DNA of 64,000 bases from Croceicoccus naphthovorans. GTDB lineage: Bacteria; Pseudomonadota; Alphaproteobacteria; Sphingomonadales; Sphingomonadaceae. The position numbers and the translations under genes are program-made. Shown here piece by piece: positions 35,986 through 44,918 of this stretch. A model generated the notes under the pieces. That model did no database searches, was not told where the DNA came from, and was given only the letters and a program-made list of their open reading frames with translations. Numbering within the stretch: the first letter of the stretch is position 1; each line of letters begins with the position of its first letter. The stretch spans positions 747,501-811,500 of the forward strand of contig NZ_CP011770.1 in the NCBI RefSeq assembly GCF_001028705.1. The letters run 5' to 3'.

Positions 35986-37816
35986 TGAGGCCTCTGATCG
36001 TGTCGTCGCGGCGGGCCTTGCGGGTTTGGAGAAGCAGCCAGCCGAACAGCGTGGAAATTGCAGCCCATGCGAGCAGCACCAACCAGATACGATGGCCTTC
36101 CATCCAGCGGGCCGGATCGAAATCGCCCTCGCGCTCTATCTTCACGATCCGTTCGCGCATCGAATGCATCGCGAATACGCGCTGTGAACCATCGAACATC
36201 GCGACATTGCCAAAGGCCAGTTCGGCCCCTTGCGGCAAGTTGGCGAGGCCTGCGAAATCCTGACCGGGCCGGATCCAGAGGATCGGGCGGTCCCCGGTTT
36301 CGACCAGTTGCGCCACGGTCAACCGGTCTATCACCGCATCGGGCAGCACGACTTCGCCATCGGCATCGCGGATGCGCTCGGCCCTGCCGCTCAGCCGCAT
36401 CGGGGGCTTTGCGCCGGGTGGTGGGGTGTGAGAGACCCAGATGGCCGGGCCATTTTCGGGCAAGTCGCCAAAGCGCACCGCAAGCCGCGCATGGGGTGAG
36501 AGCAACCCACGCAGCAGTCCGGCGATCGATGCGACATCTGCTGCCGAAGGGGCCGCTGCAAACACCAGCTTCGCCCCGTCTGCAACGGACGAGGGCAGGT
36601 CGTGGAAATCGGCAGCGGGCTTCGCCTCGCCCAGAGCGATGTGGCTTTCGGGAAGCAGGGTGGCGATCGTGCTTCCGCCAAGGCAATCTTCGCGCGTGTG
36701 TTCGCGCAGGACGTTGATGTCGATCCGGTTCACCGTCGTCGCCAGATTGTCCGGCACTTCGAGGTCGAGCCGCGTAGCCTTGCCGGGGCGGGCCACCTTG
36801 CTGCCGATCAGCGTGCCGTTCAGCGCAACGGTCACAACCGCAGGATCGCCGCGCGGCCCGCCGTCCAGCCGGACGTCGGCAACGATGCGCGACAGGGTCC
36901 GACCGTGGGGCAAGCCGGTAGCGGGAAGGGAGAGCATCCAGCCGCCACGGTCGGATATCGGTCGCGGCGCGATGTCGGCCGCAATGGCTGAAAAGGGCAG
37001 CGTTGCGACTGCGCTGGCGTTGTCGGCTTTGCTCGGGCGGGTGAACAGTTGCGCGATCTCTTCCGGGGATTGCGCCTCGATGCGGAGCGGGGCGGACCCG
37101 GGAACCGCCATTGTTAGATCGACCTTGCCCTTGGGCGCGGCGGCTATCTGAATTCGCGTTTCCTGCCAGTCGGGGCCGACCGGACCGCTCTTCGCGAACC
37201 GCGTCGGACGCTCTGCCGCCAGCAGCAGCGCGGTCGCAACGGTGCCCTCGCTAGGCTCGTCGGGAAGGGTAAGGACAAGCGGCAAGGGGGCGTGGGCAAT
37301 CAGGCTGGCGGGATCGCCCGCCGTGCTGCGGTCCAACGCCACCTCGGCGCGCGCATTAGGTCCGATATGGAGCGAATTGCGGGCTTCAGTCCCAAGGCAT
37401 TGGGCCGCTGCCTTCGGATCCGACAAGGCGAATTCGGCTACGACCACCCCCTCGCGCACAGTATCGACCGGCACCGAAACCCGCGCAACACCCGTTGTGC
37501 GACCGGCAACCGGTATTGTCGCGACGATACGTCCGGCCACGACCATACGCAGGACGGTTTCGGGCGAGGCGGGTCGGTCGAACTGCCACGGCAGGATCAG
37601 TTCTATCGCGTGTAGGCCGTTTGCCGGACCGACCGGCAGGTGCAGGGTCTGGCGCGGCTGGCGGTCGTCCATCTCGGCCACCGCGAAGGGGATGGTTCGT
37701 ACCAAGACATCGGCCCGCGCTTCGCCTGCACGCACATCGGCCCCTGCCGGAATCGCGCAGGCGGCGATTGCGGCAAGGGCGACCCCCGTTCGGCAAATGC
37801 TGACGATTCCGCCCAT
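35978..37816 (-). CDS. BcsB-like periplasmic subunit of a polysaccharide synthase
   Basis: A 612-residue protein with signal peptide (AALAAIAACAIPAGA-type, cleaved near residue 26), a large periplasmic part and a single C-terminal membrane helix (HRIWLVLLAWAAISTLFGWLLLQ) followed by a basic tail. This layout, and the segments LHLPVGPANGLHAIEL, SIPVDT-like, SLPATGLPHGRTLSRIVADVRLDG and NRIDINVLREHTREDCLGG, are BcsB-like, the partner that guides the nascent chain from BcsA. It is the first gene of the leftward operon. It is shorter than canonical BcsB (~750 residues), so the family call is by layout and motifs. Confidence 0.7.
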   Translation of the reverse strand: MGGIVSICRTGVALAAIAACAIPAGADVRAGEARADVLVRTIPFAVAEMDDRQPRQTLHLPVGPANGLHAIELILPWQFDRPASPETVLRMVVAGRIVATIPVAGRTTGVARVSVPVDTVREGVVVAEFALSDPKAAAQCLGTEARNSLHIGPNARAEVALDRSTAGDPASLIAHAPLPLVLTLPDEPSEGTVATALLLAAERPTRFAKSGPVGPDWQETRIQIAAAPKGKVDLTMAVPGSAPLRIEAQSPEEIAQLFTRPSKADNASAVATLPFSAIAADIAPRPISDRGGWMLSLPATGLPHGRTLSRIVADVRLDGGPRGDPAVVTVALNGTLIGSKVARPGKATRLDLEVPDNLATTVNRIDINVLREHTREDCLGGSTIATLLPESHIALGEAKPAADFHDLPSSVADGAKLVFAAAPSAADVASIAGLLRGLLSPHARLAVRFGDLPENGPAIWVSHTPPPGAKPPMRLSGRAERIRDADGEVVLPDAVIDRLTVAQLVETGDRPILWIRPGQDFAGLANLPQGAELAFGNVAMFDGSQRVFAMHSMRERIVKIEREGDFDPARWMEGHRIWLVLLAWAAISTLFGWLLLQTRKARRDDTIRGLNA

Positions 37817-38045
37817 GAGAATACCCTGTTGCTGACATGAGGCATTCTAGGCGGCGCGACCCGCAGGCGGTAACGCAAGCGCATCCGGCGCGGACCCATT
37901 TCCCGACAAGCGCGGTTTTTTCGCGCGCAAGATTTTATTTGATGCGGGCAAGGGCGGCGTCGGTTAGCCCCCATGATCTAGAAATCATCACAGACGGCGG
38001 TTGCATCTTCGCGCTCCCCTGCCGAACCCGAAACAGGATAACCAA

Positions 38046-38960
38046 ATGACCCGCGCCCTCACGCACCTTGAAAGGCTGGAGGCTGAAAGCATCCACATCA
38101 TCCGCGAGGTCGTTGCCGAGACCGAGAAGCCGGTGATGCTCTATTCGGTCGGCAAGGACAGCGCAGTGATGCTGCACCTTGCGAAGAAAGCGTTCTATCC
38201 TTCGCCGCCGCCGTTCCCGCTGCTTCATGTCGACACGACGTGGAAGTTCAAGGCGATGTACGATTTGCGCGACAAGGCTGCGCAAGATGCGGGCATGGAA
38301 CTGCTCGTCTATCAAAACCCAGAGGCGCAGGAGCGGGGGATCAATCCGTTCGACCACGGCCCGCTGCACACCGACATGTGGAAGACGGAAGGGTTGAAGC
38401 AGGCGCTCGACCTTTATGGCTTTGACGCGGCCTTCGGCGGCGCGCGGCGTGACGAGGAGAAGAGCCGCGCCAAGGAGCGTGTGTTCAGCTTTCGAACCGC
38501 CAGCCACGGTTGGGACCCCAAGAACCAGCGGCCCGAGTTGTGGAACGTTTATAACGCGAAGAAGGCCAAGGGTGAAAGCATCCGCGTCTTCCCGATCAGT
38601 AACTGGACCGAACTGGATATCTGGCAATACATCCAGCTGAACAAGATCGAGATCGTGCCGCTTTACTTTGCGGCCAAGCGCCCGACGTTTGAGTGGGAAG
38701 GCCAGCTGTTCATGGCCGACGATATCGAGCGGCTGGAAAAGGTGCTGGGCCATAAGCCCGAACTGACCGACCGCTCTATCCGCTTCCGCACGCTGGGCTG
38801 TTTCCCGCTGACCGGCGCGGTGGAGAGCGAGGCCGCGACGCTGTCCGAAGTGATCCAGGAGACGCTGCTGACCACGACGTCCGAACGTCAGGGCCGGGTG
38901 ATCGACAAGGATGCGGGCGGTGCCGGTATGGAGAAGAAGAAGCAGGAGGGGTACTTCTGA
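38046..38960 (+). CDS. cysD: Sulfate adenylyltransferase subunit 2
   Basis: A 304-residue protein with PP-loop ATP-pyrophosphatase motif [15 protein letters not shown] (SVGKDS 34-39) and conserved [16 protein letters not shown] and [12 protein letters not shown]. With CysN it makes APS from sulfate and ATP, the first step of sulfate assimilation. ATG follows AGGATAAC. It is divergent from the BcsB-like gene by 229 bases and overlaps cysNC by one base. Confidence 0.95.
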   Translation: MTRALTHLERLEAESIHIIREVVAETEKPVMLYSVGKDSAVMLHLAKKAFYPSPPPFPLLHVDTTWKFKAMYDLRDKAAQDAGMELLVYQNPEAQERGINPFDHGPLHTDMWKTEGLKQALDLYGFDAAFGGARRDEEKSRAKERVFSFRTASHGWDPKNQRPELWNVYNAKKAKGESIRVFPISNWTELDIWQYIQLNKIEIVPLYFAAKRPTFEWEGQLFMADDIERLEKVLGHKPELTDRSIRFRTLGCFPLTGAVESEAATLSEVIQETLLTTTSERQGRVIDKDAGGAGMEKKKQEGYF

Positions 38961-40888
38961 TGACCGACGTTAAAGACCCCGTCTACAAGACCGACGCCCT
39001 CATCGCCGAGGATATCGACAAGTACCTTGAGACGCATCAGCACAAGACGATGCTGCGCTTCATCACCTGCGGGTCGGTGGACGACGGCAAGTCGACGCTG
39101 ATCGGGCGGTTGCTCTACGATTCCAAGATGATCTTCGAGGATCAGCTTGCCGCGCTGGAGGCGGACAGCAAGCGCGTCGGCACGCAGGGGCAGGAGATCG
39201 ACTTCGCGCTTCTGGTCGACGGTCTTGCCGCAGAACGTGAGCAGGGCATCACCATCGACGTCGCCTATCGCTTTTTCACGACCGAGAAGCGCAAGTTCAT
39301 CGTGGCCGATACGCCGGGGCACGAGCAGTACACGCGCAACATGGTTACCGGCGCGAGTACCGCGGATCTTGCCGTGATCCTTGTCGATGCGCGCAAGGGC
39401 GTGCTCGTCCAGACGCGGCGGCACAGCTATCTGGCGCATCTTGTCGGTATCAAGAACATCGTGCTGGCGGTGAACAAGATGGACCTTGTCGATTACGACC
39501 GGTCCACCTTCCTCGACATCGTGGCCGACTATCGCGAATTCGCAGAGCAGATCGGCATCACCGATTTCACCGCGATCCCCATCTCGGGCTTCAAGGGTGA
39601 CAACGTTACCGACCGGTCTGACAAGACCGCGTGGTACGAGGGGCCGACCCTGATGGAGCACCTTGAAAACGTAGAGGTCTCTGCCGACGACGATCTGGCC
39701 AAGCCGTTCCGCATGGCCGTACAGTGGGTGAACCGCCCCAACCTCGATTTCCGGGGGTTCTCGGGCCTGATCAGCGGCGGCTCGGTCAAGCCGGGCGACG
39801 CCGTGCGCATCGTGCCTTCGGGCAAGACCAGCACGGTGAAATCCATCGTCACCTTCGATGGCGAATTGGACGAGGCGCAGGCGGGGCAATCCGTCACCAT
39901 CACGCTGGAGGATGAGGTCGATTGTTCGCGCGGGTCGGTGATCGCCGCTGCCGACAGCCCGCCGCAGACCGCCGACCAGTTCGAAGCGACCGTCGTTTGG
40001 ATGAACGACGAGGCGATGTTGCCGGGTCGGTCCTATTGGCTGAAGCTGGCGACGCAAACCGTGTCGGCGAGTTTGCAGGCGCCGAAATACGCGGTCGACG
40101 TCAATACGATGGACCATCTGGCGGCCAAGACGCTGGACCTGAACGCCATCGGCGTGACCGAACTGGTGACCGACAAGCCGCTGACCTTCATGCCCTATCG
40201 CGAGGAAGCGGGGTCCCTGAACAAGACGCTGGGCGGATTCATCCTGATCGACAAGATCACGAACCAGACCGTCGCGGCAGGTATGTTGAATTTCGCCCTG
40301 CGCCGTTCGCAGAACGTGCATTGGCAGGCGCTGGACATCACACGCGAAAGCCGTGCGGGCCTGAAGAACCAGGAGCCGAAGGTGCTGTGGTTCACCGGGC
40401 TTTCGGGTTCGGGCAAGTCGACCATCGCGAACCTGGTCGAAAAGCGGCTGCACCGGATGAACCGGCACTCGTTCCTGTTGGATGGCGACAACGTGCGCCA
40501 TGGGCTCAACAAGGATCTTGGCTTTACCGACGCCGACCGGATCGAGAACATCCGCCGCGTCGGCGAAGTCGCGCGCCTGATGACCGATGCGGGCCTGATC
40601 GTCGTCACCGCCTTCATCAGCCCGTTCCGGGCCGAGCGTGAGATGGTGCGCAACATGTGTGCCGAGGGCGAGTTCGTCGAAGTGTTCATCGATACGCCGT
40701 TGTCGGTGGCCGAGGATCGCGATGTGAAGGGCCTTTACAAGAAGGCGCGTGAAGGATCGCTCAAGAACTTTACCGGCATCGACAGCCCCTACGAAGCGCC
40801 GGAGAACCCGGAACTGCGCATCGACACGACGACCATGACCGCCGAGGAAGCGGCGGACAAGATCGTTGAATACGTGCTGGGGTGGTGA
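38960..40888 (+). CDS. cysNC: Bifunctional sulfate adenylyltransferase subunit 1/APS kinase (CysN-CysC fusion)
   Basis: A 642-residue fusion. The N-terminal part is a CysN GTPase: [13 protein letters not shown] (38-50), [20 protein letters not shown] and NKMDLVDYD, followed by beta-barrel domains. The C-terminal part from ~475 is APS kinase CysC with P-loop [16 protein letters not shown] and [15 protein letters not shown], and [10 protein letters not shown]. It makes APS (with CysD) and then PAPS. Such fusions are known as NodQ-type. cysQ follows after two bases. Confidence 0.95.
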   Translation: MTDVKDPVYKTDALIAEDIDKYLETHQHKTMLRFITCGSVDDGKSTLIGRLLYDSKMIFEDQLAALEADSKRVGTQGQEIDFALLVDGLAAEREQGITIDVAYRFFTTEKRKFIVADTPGHEQYTRNMVTGASTADLAVILVDARKGVLVQTRRHSYLAHLVGIKNIVLAVNKMDLVDYDRSTFLDIVADYREFAEQIGITDFTAIPISGFKGDNVTDRSDKTAWYEGPTLMEHLENVEVSADDDLAKPFRMAVQWVNRPNLDFRGFSGLISGGSVKPGDAVRIVPSGKTSTVKSIVTFDGELDEAQAGQSVTITLEDEVDCSRGSVIAAADSPPQTADQFEATVVWMNDEAMLPGRSYWLKLATQTVSASLQAPKYAVDVNTMDHLAAKTLDLNAIGVTELVTDKPLTFMPYREEAGSLNKTLGGFILIDKITNQTVAAGMLNFALRRSQNVHWQALDITRESRAGLKNQEPKVLWFTGLSGSGKSTIANLVEKRLHRMNRHSFLLDGDNVRHGLNKDLGFTDADRIENIRRVGEVARLMTDAGLIVVTAFISPFRAEREMVRNMCAEGEFVEVFIDTPLSVAEDRDVKGLYKKAREGSLKNFTGIDSPYEAPENPELRIDTTTMTAEEAADKIVEYVLGW

Positions 40889-40890
40889 GC

Positions 40891-41637
40891 ATGAGCGCGA
40901 TTATAGATGACGACGCCGAACTGGCCGCGCGGCTGGCCGAAGCGGCGGGTCGTATCGCGGTCGAAGTACGCGAAAGCGGGCTGATCGACGGCAAGGCGCT
41001 GGGCAAGGCGGGTGACGCGGTCGCGAACGCCTTCCTGATGCGCGCCATTGCCGAGCAGCGACCCGATGACGGCGTGCTGAGCGAAGAAAGCGCCGACACC
41101 GAAGAACGGCTTTCGAAAGAACGGGTCTGGATTATCGACCCGGTCGACGGCACCCGCGAATATGGTGAGCGCCGCAGCGACTGGGCGGTCCACGTCGGGT
41201 TGGCTATCGGCGGCAAGCCTGTGATCGGCGCAGTGGCGCTACCCGGCGTGCCGCAGGTTCTGCGCACCGATCAGGTTAACGCCCTGCCGCCTGCGCCGGA
41301 AACGCTGCGCATGGTGGTCAGCCGCACGCGTCCCGGCGCGGATAGCGCCGCCGTGGCGGAGGCTATCGGTGCCGAACTTGTCCCGATGGGCAGCGCCGGG
41401 GCCAAGGCGATGTCTATCATTCGCGGCGAGGCGGATATCTACCTGCACTCCGGCGGTCAGTACGAATGGGACAACTGCGCCCCTGCCGCCGTCGCGCTGG
41501 CGCATGGCCTGCACGTCAGCCGCATCGACGGGTCGCCGATGACTTACAACCACAAGGACGTGTCGCTGCCCGACCTGCTGATCTGCCGCCCCGAACATGC
41601 GGAGCGGGTGCTGAAGCTGGTCGCCGAACTGAGTTAG
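40891..41637 (+). CDS. cysQ: 3'(2'),5'-bisphosphate nucleotidase
   Basis: The product has 248 residues with the inositol-monophosphatase fold motifs EES (65-67), WIIDPVDGTREY (DPVDGT 83-88) and WDNCAPAAVALAHG. It removes the 3'-phosphate of PAP, the product of PAPS use. It follows cysNC at two bases, a sensible end for this pathway operon. The ATG at 40891 is preferred over two in-frame GTGs that lie inside cysNC. Its end overlaps the end of aroQ by four bases. Confidence 0.93.
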   Translation: MSAIIDDDAELAARLAEAAGRIAVEVRESGLIDGKALGKAGDAVANAFLMRAIAEQRPDDGVLSEESADTEERLSKERVWIIDPVDGTREYGERRSDWAVHVGLAIGGKPVIGAVALPGVPQVLRTDQVNALPPAPETLRMVVSRTRPGADSAAVAEAIGAELVPMGSAGAKAMSIIRGEADIYLHSGGQYEWDNCAPAAVALAHGLHVSRIDGSPMTYNHKDVSLPDLLICRPEHAERVLKLVAELS

Positions 41638-42065
41638 ATTTTCGCGGCTACGCTTTCGATGGCGAAGCCGTAACCCGCAATGCCCGCGCCGCAGATGACG
41701 GCACCGGCGATGGCCGAAATATAGCTGAAGTGGCGGAATTCCTCGCGCGCGTGGATGTTCGAGATGTGAATCTCGCCAATCGGGCCGTCGAATGCGGATA
41801 GCGCGTCGCGCAGCGCAATAGAGGTGTGCGACAAGGCGCCCGGATTGATCACGATGGCCGCCGCATCCTGACGTGCGGTGTGAATCCGGTCGATCAATTC
41901 ATGCTCGGCATTGGACTGGAAGAACGCCGCTTCATGCCCCAGAGCTTCGCATTTCTTGCGGCACAGGTCTTCTACGTCGGCCAGCGTATCGTGGCCGTAC
42001 ACTTCCGGCTCCCGCTGACCAAGCAGGTTCAGGTTCGGTCCGTTGAGGATAAGGATAGTCGCCAA
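41634..42065 (-). CDS. aroQ: Type II 3-dehydroquinate dehydratase
   Basis: A 143-residue dodecameric-type enzyme: ILNGPNLNLLGQREPEVYG (catalytic Arg and Tyr), FFQSNAEHELIDRIH, VINPGALSHTSIALRDAL and EIHISNIHAREEFRHFS. It dehydrates 3-dehydroquinate to 3-dehydroshikimate in the shikimate route. Converges with cysQ with a four-base overlap of the stops, so there is no room for a terminator between them. Confidence 0.96.
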   Translation of the reverse strand: MATILILNGPNLNLLGQREPEVYGHDTLADVEDLCRKKCEALGHEAAFFQSNAEHELIDRIHTARQDAAAIVINPGALSHTSIALRDALSAFDGPIGEIHISNIHAREEFRHFSYISAIAGAVICGAGIAGYGFAIESVAAKI

Positions 42066-42135
42066 TGCCCGCTTCCCGTGCGTTTCATCGCGTTGGGGCT
42101 TAGATGCGCCGCGACTTTAGCGCAATGGTGTGCCG

Positions 42136-42537
42136 TCAGGCCAGGGCAGACATGACCTGCCTCACCGCCTCTTCAAGACGGCCTGCGGGGCAGGGTTTCG
42201 TGCAGACGACTGCGCGCGGGTAATCGCGCGACAATTCGGCCGGATCGGCATGGCCGGAGTGGAAGACGATGGGAATGCTCATTTCGCGAAGCCGATCGGC
42301 AACGGGATAGACATCGCCATCGGTCAATTGCACGTCGAGGATAGCAACGTCGGGCTTGCCGTTTTCCAGCGCGGACAGGGCCTTGGAATTGCTGGGATAG
42401 GGGCCGTCGACATCGAAACCCGCCGAAGCGAGTTGATCCGCCATATCAAAGGCGATGATCATCTCGTCCTCGACAAGCAGGATCACCGGGCTCTTGCCCG
42501 CTTCGAAATGCCCGTTCTCGTAACCCCAGTCAGCCAT
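42136..42537 (-). CDS. Single-domain response regulator
   Basis: A 133-residue receiver-only protein: acidic LLVEDEMIIA, phospho-Asp in VAILDVQLTDGD, Ser/Thr position in IVFHSGHADP, Lys in VVCTKPCPAG. It has no output domain, so it acts by protein binding or as a phosphate sink. The upstream EcfG-type promoter suggests control by the general stress response. The receiver resembles those linked to HWE-kinase pathways in alphaproteobacteria. Confidence 0.88.
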   Translation of the reverse strand: MADWGYENGHFEAGKSPVILLVEDEMIIAFDMADQLASAGFDVDGPYPSNSKALSALENGKPDVAILDVQLTDGDVYPVADRLREMSIPIVFHSGHADPAELSRDYPRAVVCTKPCPAGRLEEAVRQVMSALA

Positions 42538-42633
42538 CGTATCTCAATACTTCCTGCGACCACGCGGCGATTATGCGCTTTGCGTGGTTAAAATCCGGTT
42601 ATGCGATCTTTATGTCCAGTTCCAACACTCGTT

Positions 42634-42658
42634 AACGACAATTGTTTCGTTCGGTTCC
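42634..42658 (-). promoter_or_regulatory. EcfG-type general stress promoter upstream of the response regulator
   Basis: On the minus strand GGAAC (42658-42654) is followed after exactly 16 bases by CGTT (42637-42634). GGAAC-N16/17-CGTT is the EcfG consensus in alphaproteobacteria. It lies 97 bases before the ATG. Confidence 0.7.
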
Positions 42659-42681
42659 GCAAAAATCTGCATTGTCGCAAC

Positions 42682-44742
42682 CTATTGTGTCCCTGACGCT
42701 ACGGAACTCGCCAGTTTGCCCAGCATATCGACGCTCAGGATCTGCGGCAGCACCTCTCCGTTCGCGCCGGGGGCATACCATACATATAGCGGCACGCCCG
42801 CCGCACCTTGCGATTGCAGGAACCGGGTGATCGCCGGGTCGCGCCGGGTCCAGTCGCCGCGCAGCACGATCACACCCGCCTTGTCAAACGCGGCGCGGGT
42901 CGCCTCTCGGTCGATAGCGGCGGCTTCGTTCACTTTGCAGGTGACGCACCAGTCGGCGGTGAAATAGGCGAAGACGGGTTTGCCCGACGCCCGCGCCTCG
43001 GCCAGCGCCGCCTCGCTGAACGGTTGTGCGTCGAGCGCACCTTCCTCGACAATGGGCTCAGGTCGATCCAGCGCGGCGCTGGCTCCGCCAGCCGCCAGAG
43101 CCACCGCAATTGCCGCCAGCGCCGGAGCCATGGCCCGCCCGCCGCGCCTCTGCTTGCGACCGGCGAACGCCAGCAGGACGATGACGATCAGCGTCGCGGC
43201 AAGCGCCAGTACCAACAGCATCTCGCCACCGACGCGCCATGCCAGCCAGCCAAGCGCCAGCGCGGTCAGCCCCATCGGCACTGCCATCGCGTGGCGGAAA
43301 TGGACCATCCACTTGCCGGGCTTTGGCAGCCCCTTACGCAGCAGCGGCACAAACCCGATGGCGAGGAACGGAAAGGCAAGGCCAAGCCCCAGCGCCCCGA
43401 ACAGCACCATCGCGTCCAGCACCGGCAACAGGAGCGCCGCGCCCATGGCCGCCGCCATGAACGGTCCGGTGCAGGGGGTCGCAGCAAAAGCGGCCAACAA
43501 GCCGGTCAGGAAAGCGCCGCCGTGATGCCCGCTGACGCCTACCGGCAGGGTCATCTCGAACAGTCCGGCCAGGTTCGCCGTAATCGCGGCGGCCAGCACC
43601 AGCAGGATCACGACAGTCGCCGGTTCCTGTAGCTGGAACGCCCAGCCCACTTCCTGCCCCGCCGCGCGCAAAGCCAGCAGGACCGCGCCCAAGGCCAGAA
43701 CCGCGAGCATGACGCCAGCGGTGTAGGCCAGCGCCTCTACCTTCGCGCCGCCGCTGTTCGCGCGGGCCAGCGAAAGCGCCTTCAGGCTGAGGATCGGGAA
43801 TACACAGGGCATGACGTTGAGGATGATTCCGCCGAGAAACGCGGCAAAGATCAGCCAGCCGAGGCTGTCGGCAACATTGCCATCGCCCGAACCGGCCAGC
43901 GGGATGCCGCCCGTAGGCACTTCGCCGGAAGCAAGCGTGACGGCGAGACCTCTGCCGTCGCCATCCATGCGCAGAACGGCATTGATCGGCGCGCCGGGCT
44001 CGAACCCGTCGGCGGCGTCCATTTCGACAATCAGCCAGTCGCCATCCTGCGCAAAGCTTTGCGGGGCGATGTAGCTGATTACGCCATCATCGACCGGGAA
44101 CAGGTGCGGTTCGAACAGTCCGGCACCCTTCGCGACAGGGATGGCCATGCGCAGTTTGCCGCCGACGAGTTCGTAGCGCCCCTGTTCCGCAACCGGAGAG
44201 GGAAGGGCGGTGCGCCACTGTGCGAATTGCGGGTCCGGGGCGGGTCGGTCCGCGCCCTTTGCAATCGTCAGTTCGGCTTCGAACCTGCCTTGTTCGGGCA
44301 CGCAGATCTTGTCGGTGCAGACGAGCCAGCGTGCCTCGACCGCAATCGACACCGTTTCTCCCGGTGTTGCGCTGTCCGGCACCGTGATAGGCACGAGGAC
44401 CGCGAATGGCCCTTCGTAAACGTGGTTCATCAGCGAGCCGATCACCAGCGGCTGCGGCACCGGGTATTCGGGCTGTCCGGCGCTGAAACCGGCAGGCAGG
44501 GTCCAGTCCAGCGACATGCCGTACCCGGCGTCTCCGGGGTTCGACCAGTATCCATGCCATCCTTTGGCAGGCACCTGCGCGATGGCGATCGTTACGGTTT
44601 CCCCGGGGGCAGCGGCCGCTTCGACCACCAGCCGCGTATCCATGTTGTTGGCGCGCGCCGCACCCGCCGACAGGGCAAGCAGGGCCGCCGCGAACAGCAT
44701 GAAAAGGCGGGCGATGACTGTGGTCTGGAAAGCGGTGCGCAT
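42682..44742 (-). CDS. dsbD: DsbD-family protein-disulfide reductase
   Basis: A 686-residue membrane protein starting MRTAFQTTVIARLF, with a signal peptide ending near SAGAARA. The N-terminal periplasmic domain (~residues 30-290) is DsbD/ScsB-like. It includes LVCTDKICVPEQG, which holds paired cysteines. The eight-helix membrane domain has the redox cysteines in NVMPCVFPILSLKAL and TPCTGPFM. The C-terminal thioredoxin domain has DWCVTCKVNEAA. It passes electrons from cytoplasmic thioredoxin to periplasmic targets such as cytochrome c maturation. The LVCTD..C form resembles the ScsB/DsbD variant in alphaproteobacteria. Confidence 0.88.
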   Translation of the reverse strand: MRTAFQTTVIARLFMLFAAALLALSAGAARANNMDTRLVVEAAAAPGETVTIAIAQVPAKGWHGYWSNPGDAGYGMSLDWTLPAGFSAGQPEYPVPQPLVIGSLMNHVYEGPFAVLVPITVPDSATPGETVSIAVEARWLVCTDKICVPEQGRFEAELTIAKGADRPAPDPQFAQWRTALPSPVAEQGRYELVGGKLRMAIPVAKGAGLFEPHLFPVDDGVISYIAPQSFAQDGDWLIVEMDAADGFEPGAPINAVLRMDGDGRGLAVTLASGEVPTGGIPLAGSGDGNVADSLGWLIFAAFLGGIILNVMPCVFPILSLKALSLARANSGGAKVEALAYTAGVMLAVLALGAVLLALRAAGQEVGWAFQLQEPATVVILLVLAAAITANLAGLFEMTLPVGVSGHHGGAFLTGLLAAFAATPCTGPFMAAAMGAALLLPVLDAMVLFGALGLGLAFPFLAIGFVPLLRKGLPKPGKWMVHFRHAMAVPMGLTALALGWLAWRVGGEMLLVLALAATLIVIVLLAFAGRKQRRGGRAMAPALAAIAVALAAGGASAALDRPEPIVEEGALDAQPFSEAALAEARASGKPVFAYFTADWCVTCKVNEAAAIDREATRAAFDKAGVIVLRGDWTRRDPAITRFLQSQGAAGVPLYVWYAPGANGEVLPQILSVDMLGKLASSVASGTQ

Positions 44743-44860
44743 GAAACCCGGGGGGCTGGGTGAACAGGTATTGCGATTGCGCCGGGGCTTGCCATGAACC
44801 CGCCCTGTCGCCATCTGGGTGGCCTGTTTACGGGCGGTCCGCCGGACTGTCCAGCAACGT

Positions 44861-44905
44861 ACGGCCAGCAAGCTACGGCCAGCAAGCTACGGCCAACTAG
44901 CTACG
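44861..44905 (+). repeat. 14-bp tandem repeat between dsbD and the ubiquinone hydroxylase
   Basis: Three head-to-tail units of 14 bases: ACGGCCAGCAAGCT twice (44861-44888), then ACGGCCAACTAGCT (44889-44902), and a partial fourth. It sits 14 bases before the start of the hydroxylase gene in a divergent promoter region. Confidence 0.8.
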
Positions 44906-44918
44906 GAGAGCATCGGTA

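Noticed and set aside
37950-38045. Riboswitch upstream of cysD
   Set aside because: Only a short ATGAT/ATCAT inverted repeat was found; no known riboswitch core.
38888-40501. 537-aa leftward frame
   Set aside because: Antisense shadow of cysNC, which has clear motifs.
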